DNA of 41,786 nucleotides from contig QHWY01000220.1 in the NCBI GenBank assembly GCA_003223875.1, positions 1 to 41,786 on the forward strand. Direction: 5' to 3'. A program made the translations under genes and the position numbers. Of the stretch, positions 25,261 to 33,861 are shown one piece after another. This DNA is from Acidobacteriota bacterium (GTDB lineage Bacteria; Acidobacteriota; Terriglobia; 20CM-2-55-15). The notes below the pieces were generated by a model. The model searched no databases. It worked only from the letters and a program-made list of their open reading frames with translations, and had not been told where the DNA came from. The first letter of the stretch is position 1; each line of letters begins with the position of its first letter.

Positions 25261-26886
25261 CTAGTTCCGATCCACGCGACGAAAGATCCGGATACCTGGG
25301 TCCTCGGGCAAGGGGGGTTCCGCCCTGAAGAGCGGGCTTCGCTCAAGCTCCGACCAGAAAGATGGGAAATGTTTCGCGTCGAGCGCGGGGTGGTACGTTT
25401 TGCTTGGGATGGTGTAGACACCTGGGTCGATGGTGATAACGTAACGAACATTCTGCGACACCACGTCGTCCCACGCTCTGTCTGCCCGCTCTCCCGAGAA
25501 ATCGCCGCCGGCATAACCATATACGCAGGTTGGGGCATTAGTCGGCCCAGCGTTACGTGTGGCCACATAGTTGGCCGGTTCGGGGGCCAGCCAGTCGCCA
25601 CGAAACGCTGGATCGATTGCGATAATGTTCACATAGCGCAACGGTGTGGCGTCATAGCAGGTCCGGGCGACGATCGATTCGAATAGTCTCGCATCTTGCC
25701 CATCGTGGTCGATCCCTCGCAGAAAGACGTGCGGGGGCGGCAACCACATGTGGAAGACGCATCCCCAGATCAAGCCGAGTTGGCCGGCGAAGACGATCAC
25801 CGCCAGGCCCGTTAACAACCGGCTGCCGAAGTGAGCCACGCTCCAGCACACGACGAGCGCCGCCGAGGGCAGCATCGGAAGAAGGAACCGTAGCTCACGA
25901 TTAAAATTGAATGAGAACACAATCAGCACCGTGACGACCTGAAGAAGTGCGGCGGCCCCACAGATGCTGAAATAGGGCCTGGCGTGATCCCGGCCGGTCA
26001 CAGCTCGATGGAAGATGGCTGCCGCAACTAAGCCCAGCATCACCGGGGCGAGGCCCGGCAGGATGAACTTGCCTGGCAAGATGCCGAGCCAGTAGATCAG
26101 CGCGCCGGCAAAACTATCTTCTTTCCCCCACATGACACCAAGAGGCCCGCGCGTATTCGCGATGACATACGCCATCGAGGTCTTCCAGTTCCGCCAATAC
26201 CACATCGACGTGGCCGCCGCTATCACGACGCCGGCGATCCATACGATCATCACCCCCGGACTCTGCCATTCCCAGTCATGGCGCGTTCGCGCCCGATGCA
26301 GAGCGCAGAGCAGCGCGATTAAGCCGGGCCAGAAACAGAAGAGCGGGGTAGTTTGCTTCGTCAGCGGGGCATAGGCCGAGCCTACGAACAAGAGACTGAG
26401 CGTCAAGGCAGGCGACCATCGGTGCGCGTGCGCCATGATGAAGATGAACCATACCGCCGCGAGAGTCTGGATAGACTCCACCATGTAGTAACTACCCAGG
26501 GTGACGAACAGTGGAGCCGATGCACAGATCAGCATGATCAACACCGGCTGCCCGAGCTGCCGGCCACTAATTTTCCAGAGCGCGGACGCCAGCAGGCCTA
26601 GAGTAAGCACCTGAATACACCAGATGCAGAGAAGCAGTGCTTTGTCTACCGATCCGACATAGGATCCGAGCGGCACGAAGAACTGCCCGAGCCACACAAG
26701 TGCGCTTGGCTTGTAGGGCGAGATCGTGATCAGCAGGTGAAGCCACCCCAAGGGAGACCTTGCGAACGATCGGAAGAGTTCGATCGAAGCGCGTGCGTAC
26801 TGTGATTCGTCCCCGGCGAAGGGAGTACGACTCAACGCAATTCGGAAGAGCCCGGGAAGCGCGATCGCAACCAACAAAATAGACAT
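25261..26886 (-). CDS. ArnT/PMT-like GT-C glycosyltransferase
   Basis: The 541 aa protein has a signal-anchor helix (LLVAIALPGLFRIAL) followed by the loop RTPFAGDESQYARASIEL. This loop matches the first-loop acidic motif of the GT39/ArnT-like family, where Asp-Glu is catalytic. About ten more hydrophobic segments follow, with the central loop SMAYVIANTRGPLG and YWRNWK. The soluble C-terminal ~130 residues include DHDGQDARLFESIVAR. Such enzymes move a sugar from polyprenyl phosphate on the outer membrane-leaflet side. The reading frame continues upstream of the ATG without another good start. It is flanked on both sides by copies of one methyltransferase gene. Confidence 0.85.
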   Translation of the reverse strand: MSILLVAIALPGLFRIALSRTPFAGDESQYARASIELFRSFARSPLGWLHLLITISPYKPSALVWLGQFFVPLGSYVGSVDKALLLCIWCIQVLTLGLLASALWKISGRQLGQPVLIMLICASAPLFVTLGSYYMVESIQTLAAVWFIFIMAHAHRWSPALTLSLLFVGSAYAPLTKQTTPLFCFWPGLIALLCALHRARTRHDWEWQSPGVMIVWIAGVVIAAATSMWYWRNWKTSMAYVIANTRGPLGVMWGKEDSFAGALIYWLGILPGKFILPGLAPVMLGLVAAAIFHRAVTGRDHARPYFSICGAAALLQVVTVLIVFSFNFNRELRFLLPMLPSAALVVCWSVAHFGSRLLTGLAVIVFAGQLGLIWGCVFHMWLPPPHVFLRGIDHDGQDARLFESIVARTCYDATPLRYVNIIAIDPAFRGDWLAPEPANYVATRNAGPTNAPTCVYGYAGGDFSGERADRAWDDVVSQNVRYVITIDPGVYTIPSKTYHPALDAKHFPSFWSELERSPLFRAEPPLPEDPGIRIFRRVDRN

Positions 26887-27160
26887 GCCGGAAACGGCCG
26901 GCTGAGTGATCGACCTCCGTATCCATTGCCAGGCAATCGTATCTTCTTTTCCTTTGGCCGACAGACGATACCTTCCTACCCTGAAAGGGGACTCTAGCCG
27001 CCCACTCGGCTTGTTTTGGCGACACTCGACATGTCGAGCGCTTGCGAGTCAAGATAGCACAATGAGCAGGAGCGGCCACGCATTTGGGGATAAGGTTTCG
27101 CAAGCAGTAGAGACCTCAATCCGTAAGCCAGACGATTTTTACGTTCGGCGATCGAACTGA

Positions 27161-28004
27161 TTAGGCGGGACGGACGAAAAGAAGAAGCTGGTAAGGGTCA
27201 ATGGGGTTGCAGTGCTCGCCGACCACCTGCCAACGAGGAAAGTTAGCTGCAACATAGTCGACAGACATCGAGGTATCTCCATAGGTGATGTCGCCGTCGA
27301 TCGGCGTCCGGTTGGACGGCACAAACGCAAAACCCTTCCGGTCGTGTTCAGCCATCATGCGATCGGCGACGGCGTCACCGTGCACTTGCCAATATTGTTT
27401 CGGCCTGACGGTAATCACCAATACGCCGTCATCGGCAATGTATCTTCGCAAAGTGTTCAAGACCGCATTAGTGGTTTTTTCGCTCAGGTGAGTGAAAACC
27501 GAAAAGGCGTAAATCAAATCAAACGGACCGCGGAAGCACAACTGGTACGTCTTCGGAAAGTGCCAGGTGGGCTTTCACTCCATGTTGCTTGCAGAGGGTA
27601 ATGGGCTCATCCCACGGATCTAGAGCGAAGATGTTCTCGTATCCCACATACTTATAAAGCAAGCGAATGATGCGCCCCCAGCCGCAACCGAAGTCGAGTA
27701 CTCTGGCTTTCTCCAAACCGCGGCGGGTCATCGTTTGGTATCCGTTCACTAGTGATTCGACAAACGCAATCGTTTGACCGAGCAAGGCAGTCCCGTGATT
27801 ACCTGTCCAGTGGGTCTGGATCTCTTCGGACGCCATTGACGGGAAGAATGCTTTGAGGTTTGGATACCTCGCTGGTACTTCCAGTAAGAGTTCACCCCAG
27901 ATAGCCAGAGGCAACGGACTTAAGAGTTGCGGAATCTCGTCGGGCGGAGTTGCTGAAACGCGTGCATCAATGGCGCGGAGAATCGCATCATAGTCGAATA
28001 TCAT
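27161..28004 (-). pseudogene. SAM methyltransferase broken by one frameshift
   Basis: The 5' part (28004 to about 27535) starts MIFDYDAILRAIDARVS and holds SAM motif I VLDFGCGWGRIIRLLY and the motif II acidic loop IFALDPWDEPI. It ends, out of frame, at 27519 after LALSEDVPV. The 3' part (about 27541 to 27161), one frame over, continues naturally: FRGPFDLIYAFSVFTHLSE, then RRYIADDGVLVITVRP, then the tail NPIDPYQLLLF. Together they make a complete ~280-residue class I methyltransferase. A single extra base near 27530-27540 (around ccagttgtgc on the coding strand) explains the break. It lies 20 bases after the GT4 gene, so it belongs to the glycan operon. Confidence 0.8.
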
Positions 28005-28024
28005 CTCATTGCCTACGTCGCTCT

Positions 28025-29251
28025 TCAGACTGTACTCTTCACCACCATTGATTGTTTCTCCTCGACATGGTCCATCGAACGGATTGCGGCGATTTCCTTG
28101 ATGCGATCGCTATATCGAAGGCCGGTGGCTCGATAACTGAAATTAACGCGGATGTGCCGGCTCGCTTCTTCGCCGATCGCTCGTGCATAGTCTCTGTCGG
28201 ACACCAATTTCAACATATGTTCGACCGCATGATCGATATCCGGGTCTGCCCAGACCTGTCCTTCACCAAAGGGATAGGCCCCGCTTGGGACGGCGCAGAG
28301 TTCGTAACGAACGAGGCAGGAATTATTTTCATTCATAAAGTCCAAGTTTGCGGAATATGCAGTTGCGACGACGGGCTTACCAAGAAACATGGCTGTGATC
28401 AACCCGAGGCCAAAACCTTCCGACCGATGCAACGAAACAAAGCAATCGCAACAGCGCACTAAATTTTTTACTTCGTTGTCCGTTAGAAGTTTGTTGATGA
28501 CAATCAATCGGCTTTTTAAGCGGTCCACGTAATCGCTGAATATGTCTTGATGGTCCTGCTTCATCTGGCCGCCCTTCAACTTAATGACAAAGGACAAATC
28601 ATCATTGGGACGCAGCATGCAAACCCTGCTGAATGCTTCGAGGACAGCGAAGGGATTTTTCCGGTCAATATAAGAGGTGAGATCAAAAAAGAACAAAAAG
28701 GTGAACGAACTTTCGGGGATCTGAAAATGCCGCCGGCCGAGAAACGTTTTCAGATGAATCTGCCCTGCAAGAGGCATATGCACGACCGGCTTGGTCACAG
28801 CAGCCGCAATCGAGGCATATGTGAATTTCGACGGAGCCCAAATCTCGTCAAAGCGGTTGAGCTGTCTTGCCCACTCCTTCGGATACCTGCTCAACTCCCA
28901 CATTGGATAGATTACGTTGTACGCATTACCCGGCAGATCCGTTGCTAAATGCAGTAGCGACGGCTCGACCTCATCACCGTTGATATTGAATATGTTGAGA
29001 TCCGGGCTGAATCCCTGAACTAAACTCGTCTGCAGTTCGTTTTTGAGATCCGGATCGATTTCATTGCCGTAAAGATCGCGGATCTCTTCACCATAAACAT
29101 CTCGGAGACGGGCGTCGACAGCTATAGATTGAAAGGCTCGAAACGAGCATCGAATATGCTCCCCTAACCCTATGGGGACAAACGGACGGCCTACCAGTAC
29201 GATGTCGCTCCTTTGGGCCACATTGTCATCTAATACGGTCTCGTTCGGCAC
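28025..29251 (-). CDS. GT4-family (GT-B) glycosyltransferase
   Basis: The 408 aa protein has a GT-B fold. The N-terminal half contains IVLVGRPFVPIGLGEH and FDEIWAPSKFTYASI. The C-terminal Rossmann half contains FFDLTSYIDRKNPF and SFVIKLKG. The nucleotide-sugar signature SLHRSEGFGLGLITAM, followed by LGKPVVATAYS, fits the Glu-rich GT4 motif. The donor sugar is unknown. It starts 17 bases after the stop of the 1114-residue multidomain gene, in one operon with the dehydratase. Confidence 0.88.
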   Translation of the reverse strand: MPNETVLDDNVAQRSDIVLVGRPFVPIGLGEHIRCSFRAFQSIAVDARLRDVYGEEIRDLYGNEIDPDLKNELQTSLVQGFSPDLNIFNINGDEVEPSLLHLATDLPGNAYNVIYPMWELSRYPKEWARQLNRFDEIWAPSKFTYASIAAAVTKPVVHMPLAGQIHLKTFLGRRHFQIPESSFTFLFFFDLTSYIDRKNPFAVLEAFSRVCMLRPNDDLSFVIKLKGGQMKQDHQDIFSDYVDRLKSRLIVINKLLTDNEVKNLVRCCDCFVSLHRSEGFGLGLITAMFLGKPVVATAYSANLDFMNENNSCLVRYELCAVPSGAYPFGEGQVWADPDIDHAVEHMLKLVSDRDYARAIGEEASRHIRVNFSYRATGLRYSDRIKEIAAIRSMDHVEEKQSMVVKSTV

Positions 29252-29268
29252 AGCAGAAAGAATGCTCC

Positions 29269-32200
29269 TTAACTGAATGCTTGCTCGCGTTTCAGCAGCA
29301 AGGCATCTCGCGCATTCCGCGTTGCTTCAAGGAACCCGTGTCCGTAGCGTTTGTCGGGCTCCAAATGATTTCCCTCTCCCCACTCATTCCACGCATTGAT
29401 GAAGACGATACGCTCTTCACCGAAATTTTGTTCGTGGGTCTCGTCAAGAACAGCCTCGAGCCATGCTTGATAGGCTCCGGGACTGGCATACTCGAACACG
29501 TTCGAGTTGTTCTGCCTTCGTGCGGTATTGTCCCAGGACGGCATGACCGTTCTGAAGCGCACGTAAGCAGGGCTTGTGAACTCGAGATACTTGAGGGCAG
29601 CCTCCCGGTAATCATGCACGACGCCTTCAAAGTCAGTGTTAAGAGTCGCGGGCGGATGGATAGGCGAGATGACTCCATGGGGCGGGAATTCCACTGAAGC
29701 ATCGAATCCAAACGCGGCGGGATCAACAAGTGTTTGGGCATTTTCAAACGACTCTATCAAAGCTAGGTAAATGTCACCGATGCCCTGCCGGCGGCATTCC
29801 TCACGCCAGATTTCCGTTGTGCGCTGGATGTTGGGGAAAAGGTGCGTCCTGTAGACCATTAACAGAGGTTTGCCTTTTACGTGGACGTAATCCCGATGGC
29901 GAAAATATCGGAGCATATCGAGGATAACCGCGCGATCATCATCATCCGAATGTTGCTGGCCAATCAGCATTTCATGGTCGGCGCCATCCCATGTGCGCGT
30001 CCAATTTTCGTTGGCCCAGGCAAGACAGAAGCGATGGTTTGGCTTATTTTTTTTAATCACTCTCTCGAGCGGTAAATCCAGCAGCCGTTTGCCCGCGAAC
30101 CAATAATAGAAGTAACAGAAGCCATAAAGACCATACCGTTGTGCAAGCTCAGCCTGCTCATCCATGACTTCTTCGACGCGAAGATCGTAGAACCCCAGAT
30201 CTGCGGGTATGTGCGGCTGATAATGACCAACGTAGTTCGGCCGCGCCTTCGCGACGTTGGTCCAGTCGGTAAATCCCTTCCCCCACCAGCGGTCGTTCTC
30301 GGGAATCGGATGAAACTGAGGCAGATAAAACGCAATTAGTCGGATTTCGTTGAGCCTGTCGATTTCACGCTGCCATTTTTCCGAGAGCTTTTGTTGATTC
30401 CGGACGACGCAAGTGATCTTGAAATCGGGGGCCACATCCTTCGAGGTAACGCTCAGATGGTGGACAATGACCGATTTGGGATTGTACATGACACGAAGGC
30501 CATGCTCTCGCAAACGGAATGCAATATCCCAATCTTCACAATACGCTGGCGCAAGGGCGACGTCGAATCCCCCAAGTTCCCTGAATGTCTTGGCATCCAG
30601 GAGCAGGCAGGCGCCCGAGCAGTATGTGACTTCGCGGACGTAGTTATATCTAGGCAGGTCAGGATTATCTGCGAAGCCGATCAGCTTGGATGTTCCATCG
30701 CGATTGACCAGCGCACCAGCTTCCTGAAGCCGCCCGTCAGGAAACAGGATCTTTGGTCCGACGGCACCGACGTGCTCGTACTCTTTAAATATGTCGAGAA
30801 GCGGTTTGAGCCAGTTCTCGGTGACTTGAGTGTCGTTGTTCAAAAAGAGCAGGTATTTTCCTTTTGCCCTATCGGCGCCAAGATTGCACGCACGGACGAA
30901 TCCCAAATTTTTCTTGTTCCTGATATAGATGAGATTGGGTATAGACGACAAGATTTCTTCCGTCGAATCCGTCGACTCATCGTCTACCACAATGACTTCG
31001 TATGGAACGGCGGATGAATACCTCATGACAGAGGTCACGCACTCGAGCGTAAATTTGAGGTTGTTCAACACCGGAATGATGATCGAAACCTGAATCTCGT
31101 CATGCACAGGGAAAATAATGGATTGCGCGCTCGATACAACGTCCGTTTCAGGGATGGAGATTAGCGTCGGCGGAATCACTTGAACATTCGCTATGCGCGA
31201 TTTTCGGAGCGCCGAAATTCGATCGGACATAGCCTGATAACATTGATTGTCGTCCTCACCTGATACGCCGTTTGAGTCAGCAGGAGATGGGGCGGAAGTT
31301 TGGGAGCGTGGATCTTCCGAAGCTGGCTGTTCAGGTTGATTGGTGTTCCCGGATTGTTCCTCATGCGCAGCGGCTTGATCCGAGATTGCCGGCGTCGATG
31401 CGGTCGAAGCGGGAAGCGCTTTTCGCGATTTGAGTGCGGACCGAAATGCGAGCGCCCACCGGAAAACCCCTTTGACGACATTCCTTCGAAACGTACCTTC
31501 AGGAAGAAGCTTGTCCCGCACCCTGTAATAAAAAGTGACCGCCTTCCAGGCGTGAGAAATGTGGATGGTTGCAAGTTCGGTAACAACATTTTGGCGCTCC
31601 GCAAGAACCGATTGCAGCCTGGCCACGTCGCGGGCGTAATGATTCCGTGTTTTTTCAAGCTCCTGGCTCGAGTCGGACAAACGTTGTTCCTTCTGCTTTA
31701 ACAGCTCGTTTAATTTGGATATCTGCTCTTGCTTCTGAGCAAGCAGCCGTTGATGAGCCTCTAACGTGCTTTGGAGGTTGGTGCTTTGATCTTCCAGAGC
31801 CGACATTCTGGCCTGAAGGTTGTTGCGTTCCGCAGTGACCTTCTCGATGATGCCGTCCCGCTGCCGGACCAAGTCGTTTGAAATATCGACTAGGAAACTC
31901 AGGTGCCCGCCGATGAGTTTGGCGGCGTTTGACGCTACGGCGACGAGATAGATGGCGGCACGTTTTTCGGGTTGTGCGAAAACGAATTCCTGCGGCGTTC
32001 GTTCAATGACGAACTCAGTCGAATGCGTTTGTTTCTCCGGAAAGATCGGCCACATATTGGAGGTGCAATGGATGCGCTGTCCAAGAAACTTGACGTGCCG
32101 GAAGTAATTCTCGAGAAGAACCTTGAACTCATCGAAATAGAGTTCATGAACATGAAACGGATTGTTGAAATGGGGCTCATCCGTGTACAACGTCTTATTC

Positions 32201-32613
32201 GGCGTGGAGACCAGAAAAATTCCATTCGGCGTCAGATGCTTCTTGGCTTCGCTCAGCAGCTTGTGATGATCGTCAACGTGCTCAAGGGCCTCGAAGCACA
32301 CGATGACGTCAAAGACGACGTCACCTTTAATAGGGACGTCCAGGATTGATCCGATTTTGAACTCCAGATTGGCCTTGATGTATTTGTTTCTGGCGTGCCG
32401 GACAGTCTGTTCATCAATGTCAACCCCAACGACTTGCTTGGCGGTTTTTGCAAGCAAGTTACTTCCATAACCTTCACCGGAGGCCAGATCCAATACTCTC
32501 TTGTTCCGGACGAACTGAGTTGCAAACGCGTAGCGATGGAGGTGTTCATAGCCGATCTCGGCGCCTTCCATCCAGGGGACGTATCTTTCGCCTGTCCACT
32601 CGAGCATGCTCAA
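29269..32613 (-). CDS. Multidomain protein: methyltransferase - coiled coil - GT2 - WbsX (GH99-like)
   Basis: The 1114 aa protein has four regions. Residues 1-210 are a class I methyltransferase (VLDLASGEGYG at 40-50, FDVIVCFEALEHVDD). Residues ~250-345 are a heptad-rich coiled coil (AERNNLQARMSALEDQ). An Ala/Ser/Pro/Gln linker (400-455) leads to a GT2 domain at ~507-745 with VSIIIPVLNNL, VVDDESTDST, LFLNNDTQV and YCEDWDIAFRL. Residues ~757-1100 match the Glyco_WbsX/GH99-like family (AFYLPQFHPIPEND, GFTDWTNVAKARP, FCLAWANENWTRTWDG, INAWNEWGEGNHLEP). The start overlaps the gmd-like stop by four bases. It is likely cytoplasmic and builds or caps a surface glycan; substrates are inferred only. 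Confidence 0.92.
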   Translation of the reverse strand: MSMLEWTGERYVPWMEGAEIGYEHLHRYAFATQFVRNKRVLDLASGEGYGSNLLAKTAKQVVGVDIDEQTVRHARNKYIKANLEFKIGSILDVPIKGDVVFDVIVCFEALEHVDDHHKLLSEAKKHLTPNGIFLVSTPNKTLYTDEPHFNNPFHVHELYFDEFKVLLENYFRHVKFLGQRIHCTSNMWPIFPEKQTHSTEFVIERTPQEFVFAQPEKRAAIYLVAVASNAAKLIGGHLSFLVDISNDLVRQRDGIIEKVTAERNNLQARMSALEDQSTNLQSTLEAHQRLLAQKQEQISKLNELLKQKEQRLSDSSQELEKTRNHYARDVARLQSVLAERQNVVTELATIHISHAWKAVTFYYRVRDKLLPEGTFRRNVVKGVFRWALAFRSALKSRKALPASTASTPAISDQAAAHEEQSGNTNQPEQPASEDPRSQTSAPSPADSNGVSGEDDNQCYQAMSDRISALRKSRIANVQVIPPTLISIPETDVVSSAQSIIFPVHDEIQVSIIIPVLNNLKFTLECVTSVMRYSSAVPYEVIVVDDESTDSTEEILSSIPNLIYIRNKKNLGFVRACNLGADRAKGKYLLFLNNDTQVTENWLKPLLDIFKEYEHVGAVGPKILFPDGRLQEAGALVNRDGTSKLIGFADNPDLPRYNYVREVTYCSGACLLLDAKTFRELGGFDVALAPAYCEDWDIAFRLREHGLRVMYNPKSVIVHHLSVTSKDVAPDFKITCVVRNQQKLSEKWQREIDRLNEIRLIAFYLPQFHPIPENDRWWGKGFTDWTNVAKARPNYVGHYQPHIPADLGFYDLRVEEVMDEQAELAQRYGLYGFCYFYYWFAGKRLLDLPLERVIKKNKPNHRFCLAWANENWTRTWDGADHEMLIGQQHSDDDDRAVILDMLRYFRHRDYVHVKGKPLLMVYRTHLFPNIQRTTEIWREECRRQGIGDIYLALIESFENAQTLVDPAAFGFDASVEFPPHGVISPIHPPATLNTDFEGVVHDYREAALKYLEFTSPAYVRFRTVMPSWDNTARRQNNSNVFEYASPGAYQAWLEAVLDETHEQNFGEERIVFINAWNEWGEGNHLEPDKRYGHGFLEATRNARDALLLKREQAFS

Positions 32614-33596
32614 TCCCGCAGTTCACCTCGATAGCGCCGGAGATCCCAGTCGACCATTTCTTGGACCAGGCTTGTGAACGTTCGCGAGTACTTCCATCCG
32701 AACTGTTTGGCAGCCTTCGCCGTGTCTCCCTGCAGCAAACTCACATCAGCCGGACGGTACAGCGCGGAATCCTGTACAACGTATTCTCTGGGCTCCAATC
32801 CAACGTAGTTGAAGGCGATTTCGAAAAATTCACGGACAGAATGCGTCTCGCCGCTGGCGATGACGTAATCGGATGGACTGTCCTGCTGCAGCATGGTCCA
32901 CATCGCGACCACGTAGTCTTGCGCATGCCCCCAGTCGCGCCGGGCTTCCAGATTTCCGAGACTCAGCCGCTTTGTCAGTCCAAGCTTGATGCGAGCAACA
33001 TGCGATGAGATTTTCCGGCTTACGAATTCGTTTCCTCGGCGCGGACTCTCATGATTGAACAGCATTCCGCTCGATGCATGAAGGTTGTAGGCCTCACGGT
33101 AATTTCTCGTCAGTTGATAGCCGGCGACCTTGGAAATACCGTAAGCGGAGCGTGGGTGAAAGTGTGTTTCTTCGTTCTGCGGGGAGACGGGCGCCTCGCC
33201 GAACATCTCACTGGAACCGGCAAAATAGAAGCGGGCGTGTGGGCTGACTTCGCGCACACACGAGAGCATGTGATGCGTTCCGTTGATGTTCGTATTGATC
33301 GTCGAAAATTCGTCTTCGAAGGAATAACTGACGAAGCTTTGAGCAGCCAGGTGGTACACCTCGTCGGGCTGAACGTGCCTCAGCACTCTAAAAAGACTCG
33401 GATAACTTTCCAATGATGCAGGATGCAATCGGATTTTATCGAGGATGGCCCGAATGCGCCAAAAACGGTGTTCCGGATCTTCCAGCGCAACACGGCGGAC
33501 GATGCCGTGGACTTCATAGCCCTTCTTGAGGAGGAACTCGGCCAGATAGGAGCCATCCTGACCGGTAATTCCCGTAATGAGCGCCTTTCGTGCCAC
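32610..33596 (-). CDS. gmd: GDP-mannose 4,6-dehydratase-like SDR enzyme
   Basis: This 328 aa extended short-chain dehydrogenase carries the NAD(P) motif GITGQDGSYLAEFL at the N-terminus. Catalytic residues are in SSEMFGEAP (Ser/Thr, Glu) and YGISKVAGYQLT (Tyr-Lys). The Gmd hallmark LFNHESPRRGNEFVSRK and DWGHAQDYVVAMW follow. It would convert a GDP-hexose (or GDP-heptose) to its 4-keto-6-deoxy form. No GDP-fucose or rhamnose reductase partner is in the window, but a GDP-heptose module lies nearby. The assignment to Gmd versus a DmhA-like heptose dehydratase is open. It is the first gene of the leftward operon, coupled to the multidomain gene. Confidence 0.9.
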   Translation of the reverse strand: MARKALITGITGQDGSYLAEFLLKKGYEVHGIVRRVALEDPEHRFWRIRAILDKIRLHPASLESYPSLFRVLRHVQPDEVYHLAAQSFVSYSFEDEFSTINTNINGTHHMLSCVREVSPHARFYFAGSSEMFGEAPVSPQNEETHFHPRSAYGISKVAGYQLTRNYREAYNLHASSGMLFNHESPRRGNEFVSRKISSHVARIKLGLTKRLSLGNLEARRDWGHAQDYVVAMWTMLQQDSPSDYVIASGETHSVREFFEIAFNYVGLEPREYVVQDSALYRPADVSLLQGDTAKAAKQFGWKYSRTFTSLVQEMVDWDLRRYRGELRD

Positions 33597-33613
33597 ACGA
33601 CCTCCATTGGCAA

Positions 33614-33788
33614 CTCCCCTCCTAAGTTAGGAGGGGTGCCCGAGCGCAAGCGAGGGCGGGGTGGTTGCCTCCAGTGCTAGTAAGGGCATAGGAACCACCC
33701 CGCCTGCTCGGACTTCTTTTGAGGCTTCACCCTATCGGGCTCGCGCTTCGCGGTCCTCGCAGGCACCCCTCCTAACTTAGGAGGGGTG
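33614..33788. repeat. Palindromic composite repeat in the divergent gmd-wzt promoter region
   Basis: Near-identical palindromes ctcccctcctaagttaggag... (33614-33638) and its counterpart ending taacttaggaggggtg (33764-33788) bound the block. Inside are inverse arms cggggtggtt and aaccaccccg. The block also carries the family-B segment caccctatcgggctcgcgct (33729-33748). It fills the gap between the two divergent operons, where the promoters must be. Confidence 0.7.
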
Positions 33789-33861
33789 TCGCTCACAGAA
33801 CGCCGCTTCAGTCAGTGCCGAGTAATCTTAGCATTGGGGAGCCAATCCCAAGCCTGTTAAT

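Noticed and set aside
25165..25686. Plus-strand gene of 173 codons
   Set aside because: It is antisense to the 3' part of the ArnT-like gene and has no domain.
30391..31017. Plus-strand gene of 208 codons
   Set aside because: It is antisense to the GT2 domain of the 1114-residue protein.
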